In this document: piece after piece, positions 9,152 through 17,418 of the stretch
How the letters are laid out: every line of letters begins with the position of its first letter
Numbering within the stretch: the first letter of the stretch is position 1
Assembly: GCA_963784175.1 (NCBI GenBank)
Contig: CAWAQJ010000019.1
Coordinates: 124,001-188,000 of the forward strand
DNA from: JAIBJN01 sp963784175
GTDB lineage: Bacteria; Actinomycetota; Thermoleophilia; Gaiellales; Gaiellaceae
Length of the DNA: 64,000 nucleotides
Direction of reading: 5' to 3'
Notes under the pieces: model-generated
What the model saw: the letters and a program-made list of their open reading frames with translations, nothing else
The model's database searches: none
What the model was told of the DNA's origin: nothing
Translations under genes and position numbers: made by a program

Positions 9152-10374
9152 CGCGTCCGGACGACCACGGGCATACGCTTGATCCCGTTGCCCAGATTGG
9201 AGCGCAACCGCTCGATCGGCCCGGCGAGCTCGATCTCGACCGGCCGGCTCAGGAGCTCCTCGAACGCGATCCGTGTCTCGAGGCGGGCCAGGTGCGCGCC
9301 GAGGCAGTGGTGGACTCCGCCGGGCCCGAAGGTCATGTGCGGATTGGGCGAACGCCCGACGTCGAACGTGTCGCCATCGGGAAACACGTCCTCGTCGCGG
9401 TTCCCCGACACGAACCAGGTCGTGACCTTGTCTCCCGCCGCGATCGTCTTCCCCCCGAGCTCGACGTCCCGCATCGCGGTCCGGCGGAAGTGCAGCACCG
9501 GCGTGGCCCAGCGCAGGATCTCCTCGACGGCCGTCGGCATGAGCTCCGGCTCGCGGCGCAAGCGCTCGCGCTGATCGGGATGCTCGAGCAGGGCCTGCAG
9601 CCCGAACGAGATGGTGTGCCGGGTCGTCTCGTTCCCGGCCACCGCGAGCAGGACGAAGTAGAGGTCGTACTCGTGCGCCGTCAGCTGCTCGAAGACGAGC
9701 TGCGTGACGAGATCGTCGCGTGGGTCGTCGCGGCGTGAAGCCGCGAGCCGGCGCCCGATCTCGAACATCTCGAGCGCGACCGGGCTCGAGAACGGCAGCA
9801 TCGGGTCCTCCTCTTCCGGCTCGACCCCGTACTCGGGGTCCTGCCGGCCGACGAGCCGGTTCCCCAGCCGAATGATCTCGCGCCGCTCCTCCTGGGGGAT
9901 GCCCATGATGTCGGCGAAGACCCGCATGGGGATCTCGGACGAGATGTGCTCCACGAAGTCGAACTCCCCCATGGGCAGCGATTCGTCGAGAACCTCGGTG
10001 ACGACGTTCCGCACGAGGTCCTCCCACACGTTCACCGCGTGCGGCGTGAAGCGTCGATTGACGATCGCGCGCAGCTCGTCGTGGCGGGGCGGGTCCATGT
10101 CGATCATGGTCTTGCGCGCCTCGATGTTCTCGGGCGCGAGGTCCTCGAGCGTGATGCCTCCGACCTCGGACGAGAACGTCGCGGCGTCGCGATGGATGCT
10201 GCGGATGTCCTCGTAGCGCGTCACGGCCCAGAAGCCGGGGCCCGTGCGCTCGGGGTTGAAGTGGACGGGATCCTCGCGGCGGAGCAAGGCGAAGATCTCG
10301 TACGGAACCGACGGCACGTAGAGGTCCGGGTCGGAGAGGTCGATCGCGTCCAGGGATGTGGCGAGGCTGCTCAC
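9148..10374 (-). CDS. Cytochrome P450
   Basis: 408 residues from a GTG at 10374, the normal length of a soluble bacterial P450. The oxygen-binding I-helix reads AVAGNETTRH, the K-helix ExxR is EEILRW, and the haem loop is FGPGGVHHCLGAHLAR with Cys as the axial ligand. This variant with an extra Gly resembles the CYP124/125/142-type group. It sits in a five-gene operon after its own ferredoxin and ferredoxin reductase, so a complete class I electron chain (NADH, FAD reductase, Fe-S ferredoxin, P450) is encoded together. The upstream glutamine-synthetase-like ligase suggests an amine substrate. A TAGCGCTA operator pair controls the operon. Confidence 0.95.
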   Translation of the reverse strand: MSSLATSLDAIDLSDPDLYVPSVPYEIFALLRREDPVHFNPERTGPGFWAVTRYEDIRSIHRDAATFSSEVGGITLEDLAPENIEARKTMIDMDPPRHDELRAIVNRRFTPHAVNVWEDLVRNVVTEVLDESLPMGEFDFVEHISSEIPMRVFADIMGIPQEERREIIRLGNRLVGRQDPEYGVEPEEEDPMLPFSSPVALEMFEIGRRLAASRRDDPRDDLVTQLVFEQLTAHEYDLYFVLLAVAGNETTRHTISFGLQALLEHPDQRERLRREPELMPTAVEEILRWATPVLHFRRTAMRDVELGGKTIAAGDKVTTWFVSGNRDEDVFPDGDTFDVGRSPNPHMTFGPGGVHHCLGAHLARLETRIAFEELLSRPVEIELAGPIERLRSNLGNGIKRMPVVVRTR

Positions 10375-10387
10375 GGTTTCCTTTCGG

Positions 10388-11620
10388 TCACGCCGCCTGC
10401 GCAGCGGCGCCGAGTGCCTGCGGGTCCTTTGCAAGCTCGGCGCGCAGCGCTTCGAGATCGAGCGGGCTCCCGAGCCTGCGGCGGTAGTGGGGGAGGCGTC
10501 GCGCGCCGTCGAACGCGACGACGCCGACCAGCGCTCCGTGACGCACGGCGACCGCGACGAGCCGGGAGCCGTCGTCCGTCTCCTCGACGACGTGGTGGCG
10601 GTCCGCCAGGTGCGGCAGGCCCAGCGCCTGGATCCTGATCCCGTACTGATCGGACCAGAAGGACGGGATCCCGACGTAGGGCGCCCGATCGGAAGCCGCG
10701 AGCACCGCGTTGCGGCCGGCATGCGCCCCCTGCTCGGCTGCGTTCGTCCAGTGCTCGACTCGAATCGGCCGGCCTCCTGCGAGAGGATGCGGCCACTCGA
10801 CGATGTCTCCGGCGGCCAGCAGGTCGGGATCCCCCTCAACGGTCAACGTCGCGTCGCATCGGACTCCGCGTTCGACAGCAAGACCGCTGTCGGCGAGCCA
10901 GTCCGTGCAGGGCAGCGCGCCAAGGGCAACGACCACCACATCGGCCTCGTGCCGCGTGCCGTCAGCGAGCTCGATGACACGAACGCGGCCGCTCTCGCCG
11001 TGCAGAGCCGCGATGCTGACGCCGAGGCGCAGGTCGACTCCATGCGCGCGATGAAGTGCCGCGCAGCGCTCGCCGAGGAGCGGGCCAAGCGCGGGCATCG
11101 GGGTGGAGGCGATATCGAACAGCGAGACCTCGAGCCCCAGCTTCCGGGCCGACGAGGCCACCTCGCAGCCGATGAACCCGGCGCCGACGATCGCCACCCG
11201 TGAGCCGTGCTCGAGCGCAGAGCGAAGCGCGAGCGCGTCCTCCGCATGGCGGATCAGATGGAGCCCGGCCAGTTCCGCGCCCGGCCCGGACCAGCGCCGC
11301 GCCCGACAGCCAGTTGCGATGACGAGGCGTTCGTACGCGAGCGGTTCCCCGCCGGCGAGCTTCAGCCTTCTGGTGTCGCGTTCGATCCCGGTCGCACGCT
11401 CGCCGAGCAGCCAGGTCGCCTCCACCTGTGCCGGAAGGAGGTGGTCGGCCACGCTCGCTCCCGCGCTCGTCAAAAGCTCCTTCGAGAGAGGCGGGCGCGT
11501 GTACGGCATGTGGCCTTCCTCGCCGACGACGACCAATTCGTCGTCCCAGCCGCTCCGTCGCGCAGCCTCCGCGGCCCGCAAGCCGGCGAGCGAGGCGCCG
11601 ACGATCACCAGCGCGGGCAC
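10388..11620 (-). CDS. NAD(P)H ferredoxin reductase (FAD-dependent) for the P450
   Basis: 410 residues with a GTG start three bases after the ferredoxin stop. It has an N-terminal FAD motif VIVGASLAGLRAAEAA and the diagnostic YTRPPLSKELL. A second Rossmann motif, VAIVGAGFIGCEVASSARKLG, binds NAD(P)H. VVALGALPCTDWL and LLAAGDIVEWPH close the FAD site. This is the putidaredoxin/rhodocoxin reductase family, which passes electrons from NAD(P)H to a small ferredoxin. Its place between the ferredoxin and P450 genes, with 3- and 13-bp gaps, makes its role in this chain very likely. Confidence 0.93.
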   Translation of the reverse strand: MPALVIVGASLAGLRAAEAARRSGWDDELVVVGEEGHMPYTRPPLSKELLTSAGASVADHLLPAQVEATWLLGERATGIERDTRRLKLAGGEPLAYERLVIATGCRARRWSGPGAELAGLHLIRHAEDALALRSALEHGSRVAIVGAGFIGCEVASSARKLGLEVSLFDIASTPMPALGPLLGERCAALHRAHGVDLRLGVSIAALHGESGRVRVIELADGTRHEADVVVVALGALPCTDWLADSGLAVERGVRCDATLTVEGDPDLLAAGDIVEWPHPLAGGRPIRVEHWTNAAEQGAHAGRNAVLAASDRAPYVGIPSFWSDQYGIRIQALGLPHLADRHHVVEETDDGSRLVAVAVRHGALVGVVAFDGARRLPHYRRRLGSPLDLEALRAELAKDPQALGAAAQAA

Positions 11621-11623
11621 CCG

Positions 11624-11842
11624 TCAGCCCTCGAGCCTGATCGCCGTCATCGGGCAGACGTTCACGGCCTCCTCCAGCTCGGCGCGCCTGGCGTCGTCCA
11701 CATGCTCCTGCCAGCGAAGGACGTCGTCGTCTCCAAGCTCGAAGACCCCCGGCGCCGCGAGCACGCAGTTGCCGTGGCTCTGGCAGAGGTTCATGTCGAC
11801 GATCACCTTGATCAACGCTGCCACTGCCTTCGGCGGACGCAT
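11624..11842 (-). CDS. P450-type small ferredoxin (CxxHxxC...CP cluster)
   Basis: 72 residues. The cluster motif is CQSHGNC followed by a distal CP (VNVCPMTAI). His replaces the usual second Cys of the motif, a pattern known from mycobacterial and other actinobacterial P450 ferredoxins with 3Fe-4S or altered 4Fe-4S clusters. The ATG at 11842 directly follows the TAG of the glutamine-synthetase-like gene. An internal TTG at 11815, giving a start at IKVIVD, would fit the family's usual N-terminus better, so the true start is uncertain. It supplies electrons to the P450 two genes downstream. Confidence 0.92.
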   Translation of the reverse strand: MRPPKAVAALIKVIVDMNLCQSHGNCVLAAPGVFELGDDDVLRWQEHVDDARRAELEEAVNVCPMTAIRLEG

Positions 11843-13216
11843 CTAGAGGGCATCGGCATAGCGCTGAACCTCCCAGTCGGTCACGTGCGCTCGCTCCTGC
11901 TTGAGTTCCCACCGTCGCGTGCCGGCATAGAAGCGGACGAAGTCCTCGCCGAGATACTCGCGGGCCACCTCGCTCGCTTCGAAGCGTTCGATCGCCGCCG
12001 AAAGCGTCATCGGGACGATCTCGGTGTCGGGATCCTCGTAGAAGCCCCCTGCGCTCGGCTCCGGCGCCTTGAGGCCCGACTCGATCCCATGGAGGCCGCC
12101 GGCGAGGGAGGCGGCCATCGCGAGGTAGGGATTCGCCTCGCCTCCAGGCGCCCGGTTCTCGATGCGGCAGCTCTCCGCGTCGGCCGCGGCGACCCGGAGC
12201 GCCGCGGCGCGGTTGCCGAACGCCCAGGTGACGCTCGCACCCGCGTAAGGCTCGAGCCGCTTATACGAGTTCGGAGTGGACGCCCAGATGCAGGTGAAGT
12301 CGGCGTGGGCCGCGAGCTGTCCAGCCACGTACGAGTGGGCGACGTCGCTGAGCCCCCCAGGCCCGCCGGAATCGAAGAAGAGATTGCTGCCCGTGTCCTC
12401 GGAGAGGAGCGATTGATGGATGTGGCACCCGGAGCCGAACAGGTTGTCGATCGGCTGCGACATGAACGTCGCCCGAGCCCCGTGGATCCGCGCGACGTTC
12501 TTGATCGCGTACTTCAGCAGGGTCGCCTCGTCGGCCGCAGCGGGCAGGTGATCGTGCCGGATCGTGATCTCGAACTGACCAGGGCCACCTTCCTTCGTGC
12601 AGACGAGCGTCTCGAGCCCCAGCGCCCGGAGCTGGCCGTTCAGCGTCGGCAGGAGAAGATCGGCGTCGCCCAGGTCGACCGCGCAGTACCCCTCGTCGGA
12701 CGTCGACGATCCGTGCGGTGCGTCCCGGAGGACATAGAACTCGAGCTCAGCCGCCATCCTGGGGCTGAGCCCGAGGCCCGAAGCTCGCTCGAGCACCCGT
12801 CCGAGCACGACGCGAGCCGAGGCCGAAACCGGGCTGCCGTCGACGTGATGGAAGTCTCCCAGGACGATGGCGGTGCGGTCCGCCCAGGGAAGCGCACGGA
12901 CCGTGGTCAGGTCCGGCACGAGCAGCACGTCCGCGTGGCCCGTCGTCTCGCCACTCGGCCACCACCCCTCGAAGTGCTTCGGGCGCACGACGACGTCGCC
13001 GCGCACGTCGACGACGAGGACGAGGTCGCTGAGCGGAACGCCCGCCGTCGGATCAGCCGCGAATCGCTCGGCGGCGATGCGCTTGCCGCGCAGGATCCCG
13101 CTCGCGTCGGACCCGGCGACGATTACGGTCTCGAGGCTGTTCGTCTCGACGAGGGCGCGGCAACGCGCGACCAACTCGTTCACGTCCGGTGTCGGAATGT
13201 CGCGAGTCGACGTCAT
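11843..13216 (-). CDS. Glutamine synthetase-family ligase (gamma-glutamylamide synthetase-like)
   Basis: 457 residues with the GS fold and intact active-site signatures: ELEFYV (metal Glu), GPGQFEIT, FGSGCHIHQSL (catalytic-region His), NSYKRLEPYAGAS and CRIENRAPGGEANPYLAMAASLAGGL. It is not a housekeeping GlnA. Its place at the head of a P450 operon and its divergent N-terminus fit the group that joins glutamate to amines (PuuA, GmaS, IpuC and aniline types). In mycobacteria that use piperidine, pyrrolidine or morpholine, a GS-like gene also neighbours the P450 and ferredoxin genes, as I recall. I infer ATP-dependent gamma-glutamylation of an amine before or after P450 oxidation. Confidence 0.85.
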   Translation of the reverse strand: MTSTRDIPTPDVNELVARCRALVETNSLETVIVAGSDASGILRGKRIAAERFAADPTAGVPLSDLVLVVDVRGDVVVRPKHFEGWWPSGETTGHADVLLVPDLTTVRALPWADRTAIVLGDFHHVDGSPVSASARVVLGRVLERASGLGLSPRMAAELEFYVLRDAPHGSSTSDEGYCAVDLGDADLLLPTLNGQLRALGLETLVCTKEGGPGQFEITIRHDHLPAAADEATLLKYAIKNVARIHGARATFMSQPIDNLFGSGCHIHQSLLSEDTGSNLFFDSGGPGGLSDVAHSYVAGQLAAHADFTCIWASTPNSYKRLEPYAGASVTWAFGNRAAALRVAAADAESCRIENRAPGGEANPYLAMAASLAGGLHGIESGLKAPEPSAGGFYEDPDTEIVPMTLSAAIERFEASEVAREYLGEDFVRFYAGTRRWELKQERAHVTDWEVQRYADAL

Positions 13217-13263
13217 CCGGAAAATTCAGCCGCCTGGCCGGCCCTGCGCGATGTCTCCGCCGT

Positions 13264-13283
13264 TCCCGATAGCGCTACCATAA
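13264..13283. promoter_or_regulatory. LacI-type operator, proximal site of the GS-P450 operon
   Basis: GATAGCGCTACC with the palindromic core TAGCGCTA at 13270-13277, about 57 bp upstream of the GS-like start codon. It has the same core as sites at 13349 and 14500, flanking the LacI gene, so it is probably the regulator's binding site. Confidence 0.75.
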
Positions 13284-13344
13284 CAGAAGCGCTCCTCCTG
13301 TCCAGGAAGGCGCGCCATTGCGGCGGTCAGCCGGGAAGCTAGGG

Positions 13345-13360
13345 TTGATAGCGCTACCAA
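13345..13360. promoter_or_regulatory. LacI-type operator, distal site of the GS-P450 operon
   Basis: TTGATAGCGCTACCAA is a 16-bp inverted repeat with one mismatch, core at 13349-13356, about 80 bp from the proximal site. Two sites at this spacing would allow DNA looping by a LacI-family tetramer or paired dimers. It lies just after the lacI-family stop codon. Confidence 0.78.
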
Positions 13361-13376
13361 CAAGACCTGGATGGAT

Positions 13377-14432
13377 TCAGTCGGGATCCAACGACTGCGC
13401 CGACTCGTTGTGCGAGCAACCGCATGATGTTCGGATTCGGATGTCCGTCCCGACGATCACCGTTCGGGCCTCGGAGTCGTCGCCACGCAATCTGGCGAGC
13501 AGCCGACGGGCCGCAAGCTCCGCGATGTCGCTGGCCGGCTGGTCTGCGCACGTCAGAATCGGCTCGCGCGGGCCGATTTCGAAGTCGTCGAACGAGGCGA
13601 TCGCCAGGTCATCGGGAACCGAGAGGCCCAGCGACTTGGCTGCGTCGATGACTCCGAAGGCGAGGAAGCTGTTCGCGGTCAGCAGCGCCGTCGGGCGGTC
13701 GGGATGCTCGAGGAGCTCGCGGCCGATGCGCGATCCATCGGAGCGGCTGAACCGCGATTCTCTGTACAGAGACGGATCCTCAGCGAGGCCTGCCTCTCGA
13801 AGGGCCTGGCGGTAACCGTCGGCGCGCTCTCGGCTCGTCGAAGCAGTCGCCGGACCGCCGATCATCCCGATCCGCTTGTGACCGTGCTGGATCAAATGCT
13901 GTGTGAGCAGCTGCGCGGGCTCCGAGGCCGCACCGAGCACGATGTCGATGTCCAACTTTCCGACGCGGCGGTCGAGCGCGACCACCGGGATCCCTGCGTT
14001 CTGGAGCCGCCGCACACTCGAAACCGCACCATCTCCCGTCGCGCCGATGATCGCGCCGTCGACTCGAAGCGCCGAGACGGTCCTGAGGAAGTCCGCCTCC
14101 CTCTCCGGGCGTTCATCGGAGTTGCCGAGCACGACGGTCAGGCCTTGCTCGTTCGCGACATCCTCGATCTTGTGGACGATCTCCGTGAAGAATGGGTTCG
14201 TCAGGTCGGGGACGAGGACCGCGATCACTCCCAGGCGGCGAGCGCTGAGTCCGCGGGCCAGCCGGTTCGGGACGTACCCGAGCTCTTCGATCGCACGCTC
14301 GACGCGGGCGCGCTTGTCAGGTCGGACAGCCGCTGACGAGTTGATGACTCGGGAAACCGTCATCTGCGAGACGCCCGCCCGTCGCGCGACGTCGGCGATG
14401 GTGACCTGTCGGTCGGACCGGGTTGTGGCCAT
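13377..14432 (-). CDS. LacI-family transcriptional regulator
   Basis: 351 residues from ATG 14432; an upstream in-frame TTG at 14438 is less likely. The N-terminal helix-turn-helix VTIADVARRAGVSQMTVSRVIN and hinge helix YVPNRLARGLSARR are canonical. The rest is a periplasmic-binding-protein-like ligand domain (VIAVLVPDLTNPFFTEIV, then GIPVVALDRRV, HKRIGMIGG, LAIASFDDFEIGP). It lies between the two arms of the island, and TAGCGCTA sites lie 5' of both arms and beside its own start, so it probably represses itself, the P450 operon and the permease/sugar operon until a ligand binds. LacI-family ligands are usually sugars or nucleosides. Confidence 0.93.
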   Translation of the reverse strand: MATTRSDRQVTIADVARRAGVSQMTVSRVINSSAAVRPDKRARVERAIEELGYVPNRLARGLSARRLGVIAVLVPDLTNPFFTEIVHKIEDVANEQGLTVVLGNSDERPEREADFLRTVSALRVDGAIIGATGDGAVSSVRRLQNAGIPVVALDRRVGKLDIDIVLGAASEPAQLLTQHLIQHGHKRIGMIGGPATASTSRERADGYRQALREAGLAEDPSLYRESRFSRSDGSRIGRELLEHPDRPTALLTANSFLAFGVIDAAKSLGLSVPDDLAIASFDDFEIGPREPILTCADQPASDIAELAARRLLARLRGDDSEARTVIVGTDIRIRTSCGCSHNESAQSLDPD

Positions 14433-14440
14433 GATCAAGA

Positions 14441-14454
14441 TGTTAGCGCTCCCG
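14441..14454. promoter_or_regulatory. Half-conserved LacI-type operator at the regulator start
   Basis: TGTTAGCGCTCCCG with core TAGCGCTC at 14444-14451, 12 bp upstream of the regulator's ATG. One arm matches the other operators and the other is degenerate. It fits autoregulation by overlap with the regulator's own translation start region. Confidence 0.5.
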
Positions 14455-14494
14455 CGCGGGACTGATCGAGGGCGTCTGCTCGCGAACGCCCCGT

Positions 14495-14511
14495 CTTGGT
14501 AGCGCTACCTC
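14495..14511. promoter_or_regulatory. LacI-type operator between regulator and APC permease
   Basis: CTTGGTAGCGCTACCTC contains the perfect 12-bp palindrome GGTAGCGCTACC at 14498-14509. It lies about 120 bp upstream of the permease start and 70 bp upstream of the divergent regulator start, so it can serve both promoters. Confidence 0.8.
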
Positions 14512-14625
14512 ATGGGATGACCCACACCCGCCGCTTCTAGCCAGTTGATCTGGGTCTGACGGCCTGGTACCGTTCCCACGTCCTGGCGACGATCAGGCCC
14601 AGGCCTTCGAACAAGGAGACTTGGT

Positions 14626-16257
14626 ATGGCTACCAACGCCACATCGGAGAGTGACCTTGGCCCCAAGCAGGAAGGCGTCTTCCTAAGGCGATCGTCCGGG
14701 CTCGTGCGAGACGTCTCGCCGACCAAGGCCCTCTTCTTCAGCGTTGCGGCCGTCTTCGGCGGCGGCATGGCGTTCACGTTCCAGAACATGACCGTGACCG
14801 GCCAGCCCCTCTGGACGTTCGGCTTTACGAGCTACGCGTGGGCGATCCTGGCCGTCGCCGCAGCTCTGGCGCTGTACGGGATCCTGATGGCAACCCTGAC
14901 GAGCGCCATGCCGAGGGCGGGGGCGAACTACGTCTTCACCTCGCGCATCCTCTCGCCCTTCTTGGGGTGGGTGGAGTCGTTTTGTCTGCTGATCGCCGTG
15001 ATCTCCGTCATAGCGATCCTGCTCCCTCTGGCCTTGCTGATGTTCAACTACACCGGCGCCGCCATGGAGATCGCGTTTCCGGACTCCAGCTTCTTCGACG
15101 GGGCAGCCGGCTGGTTCTCCGACTCCGAGTCGCTGTTCATCGGCGGGACGGTCATGGTCGTGCTCGCGGGCCTCTTCGCGATCCTGCCGAGCAAGCTCTT
15201 CTATCGGCTGCTGACCGTCCTGGGCTTCGTGGCCCTGATCACCGTCGTGCTCGTGTTCATCGTGACCCCGTTCCTCTCGCGGGACACGTTCCTCGCCAAC
15301 GTCACGGAGATCACGGGCCAAACGCCGGAGCAGATCATCGAGACCGGCGCCTATCCGCAGGGAAGCTTCAGCTTCCTCGGCTTCATGGCGATGTGCTCGT
15401 TCGGCCTGTTCGTCTTCTTCGGCTTCCAGTTCGCGTCGTTCGTCTCGGGCGAGATGTCCGGAAGCGTCAAGCGGACGGCGTTGTTCGCGTCACTGGGCAC
15501 GCTCGCGCTCGCCGGATTCGTGTCGACCATCTACAACGACGTCCTGGCCCGCAAGTTCGGGCTCGCGCTCACGACATCGTGGAGCTACCTCTTCTGGACG
15601 GGCGGCGACGCTCCCGGCGGGATCACCGGGTCGCCGTCGACCCTCGGCGCCATCGCGAACGCCGATCTCTGGCCGATCTGGGCGCTCCTCGGCCTGGTCG
15701 CCGCGCTCTTTACTTGGCTGCTCATGCCCGTCTACCTCGTTGTGGCCTCGCGGATCATCATCGCCTGGTCGCTCGACCGGCAGGCCCCGGAGTGGATCGG
15801 CCGGGTGAACGCGCGAACGAACGCCCCGATCAACGCGATCGTCATCTGCGCGCTCGCGGCCGAGGTCATCCTCTACCTCACCGTCTACCAGGACCTCCAG
15901 CTCGGCGCGACGCTCTGGTACACGACTCTCATGTTCTTCCCGGCTCTCCTCCTGCCGGGATTCAATGCGATCTTCGCCAAGAAGCGACGACCCGACCTCT
16001 TCGGCGAGACCTCCGGGAGGCTGCCTCTGCTTGGGATCGTCTGGCTCCTGGTGATCAGCACCATCTACGTGACGGCGATCTTCAAGCCGATCTACGAAGG
16101 GTTCAGCGCCGACACGTCGTTCCTGAACTCGTCCGGCGTCCTGGCCTCCCTCATCACATTGGGGGCGGGAGTGATCCTCTACTTCATCGCCCTTGCGTGG
16201 AATCGCTCGAGAGGTGTCGAGCGCAACCAGGTCTTCGCGGCAATCCCGCCGGACTGA
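14626..16257 (+). CDS. APC-family permease
   Basis: 543 residues and about 12 membrane segments. The N-terminal cytoplasmic tail ends in GLVRDVSPTKALFFS, then the first helix with GGGMAF. A long loop with acidic residues separates helices 3-5, and SGEMSGSVKRTALFASLG is the conserved APC cytoplasmic loop. AAGGAG lies 8 nt before the ATG. APC carriers move amino acids, amines and related compounds with cations. It heads the right arm of the LacI-controlled island and has its own operator, so it is the likely importer for the substrate that both arms process. An amine or amino-sugar substrate would reconcile an APC carrier with sugar enzymes. Confidence 0.88.
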   Translation: MATNATSESDLGPKQEGVFLRRSSGLVRDVSPTKALFFSVAAVFGGGMAFTFQNMTVTGQPLWTFGFTSYAWAILAVAAALALYGILMATLTSAMPRAGANYVFTSRILSPFLGWVESFCLLIAVISVIAILLPLALLMFNYTGAAMEIAFPDSSFFDGAAGWFSDSESLFIGGTVMVVLAGLFAILPSKLFYRLLTVLGFVALITVVLVFIVTPFLSRDTFLANVTEITGQTPEQIIETGAYPQGSFSFLGFMAMCSFGLFVFFGFQFASFVSGEMSGSVKRTALFASLGTLALAGFVSTIYNDVLARKFGLALTTSWSYLFWTGGDAPGGITGSPSTLGAIANADLWPIWALLGLVAALFTWLLMPVYLVVASRIIIAWSLDRQAPEWIGRVNARTNAPINAIVICALAAEVILYLTVYQDLQLGATLWYTTLMFFPALLLPGFNAIFAKKRRPDLFGETSGRLPLLGIVWLLVISTIYVTAIFKPIYEGFSADTSFLNSSGVLASLITLGAGVILYFIALAWNRSRGVERNQVFAAIPPD

Positions 16258-16324
16258 GGTCGTTCGGTCAGAATCCGACGACTTCCTCGACGACGGAGAG
16301 GAACGAGACAGCCTTGGTGCCCGG

Positions 16325-17416
16325 ATGAGCGACTTGGGAGGCTACGGCCTGCACGGGAGCAGCCTGCGCGACCTTCCCCGCCTCAGGGACGGTGCGCGTC
16401 GCCGCGACTCGAGTTGGGACCGGACGGGCGGCAACGAGGACTGGATCATCGTGCCGCCCGGGGAGACGTCGCTGCTCCTCGAGGCCGAGGGAGCCGGCAA
16501 CGTCAACCACATCTGGATCGGGATTCCGGACGCCCTGGGCTATCGCGAGGTCGAGCCCGAGGGCGGCAACCGGGACGTCCTGCAGCGCCTCGTCCTGGAG
16601 ATGCACTGGGACGGCGAGGACTCCCCCAGCGTCCTCGTCCCGCTCGGCGCGTTCTTCGGCGCGACCCATGTCGAGACGGTCGAGTTCACGTCGGCGCCGA
16701 TTCAGGTCGGGCCTCGGGACGGTCGCAGCCTGACGTCGTTCTTCCACATGCCGTTCGCGTCCGGCGCCCGCATCGGCATCAGGAATGAGAGCCCCGAGCC
16801 GATGCGGCTCTGGTACTACGTCGACTACGAACGGTTCGAGCACCTCGAGCCTGAGATCGCCCGCTTCCACGCGACCTGGAACCGGGGGCGCTTCGAGGGC
16901 GAGCCGGAAGAGGGGTCGACCAACGAGGAGTACCTCTTCGGCGGCCGGAACCTCACCGGCGAGGACAACTTCGTGCTGCTCTCCGCCGAGGGGCGCGGTG
17001 TCTACGTGGGCTGCTTCCTGTCGGTCCACAACCTTCGCCGGACGCACGAATGGAACTGGTACGGCGAGGGCGACGACATGATCTTCATCGACGGGGCGGA
17101 GTGGCCTCCGGCCCTCCACGGCACCGGGCTCGAGGACTACTTCGACTCCACCAACTGCCCGCAGGACGAGCACGCCACCCCGTCGCACGGGCTGATCCGC
17201 GGCGGCGGCGAGAACTGGAGCGGCCTCTCCACCTACTACCGCTTCCACATCGAGGATCCCGTGCCGTTCAGGGAGTCGATCGTCGTCTCGATCGAGCACG
17301 GGCACGCGAACAAGCGCCCTGACGAGCTCACGTCGGTTGCGTTCTGGTACCAGACGGAGCCGCATCGGCCCCTGACCCTGCAGGACGCGGACGAGCGCGT
17401 GCCGCGGCCACTCTGA
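16325..17416 (+). CDS. DUF2961-family protein (GH172-like glycoside hydrolase)
   Basis: 363 residues from the ATG at 16325; the longer open frame upstream overlaps the permease and shows no conservation. Recognised from the DUF2961 signatures WYYVDYERF, a HGTGLEDYF motif and the surrounding beta-rich jelly-roll. Characterised DUF2961 proteins, now GH172, act on fructofuranosides such as difructose dianhydride and on D-arabinofuranosides. No signal peptide is seen, so this one would work inside the cell on an imported oligosaccharide or glycoside. It is followed after 2 bp by the phosphoesterase gene, forming a tight operon with it. Confidence 0.82.
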   Translation: MSDLGGYGLHGSSLRDLPRLRDGARRRDSSWDRTGGNEDWIIVPPGETSLLLEAEGAGNVNHIWIGIPDALGYREVEPEGGNRDVLQRLVLEMHWDGEDSPSVLVPLGAFFGATHVETVEFTSAPIQVGPRDGRSLTSFFHMPFASGARIGIRNESPEPMRLWYYVDYERFEHLEPEIARFHATWNRGRFEGEPEEGSTNEEYLFGGRNLTGEDNFVLLSAEGRGVYVGCFLSVHNLRRTHEWNWYGEGDDMIFIDGAEWPPALHGTGLEDYFDSTNCPQDEHATPSHGLIRGGGENWSGLSTYYRFHIEDPVPFRESIVVSIEHGHANKRPDELTSVAFWYQTEPHRPLTLQDADERVPRPL

Positions 17417-17418
17417 CC

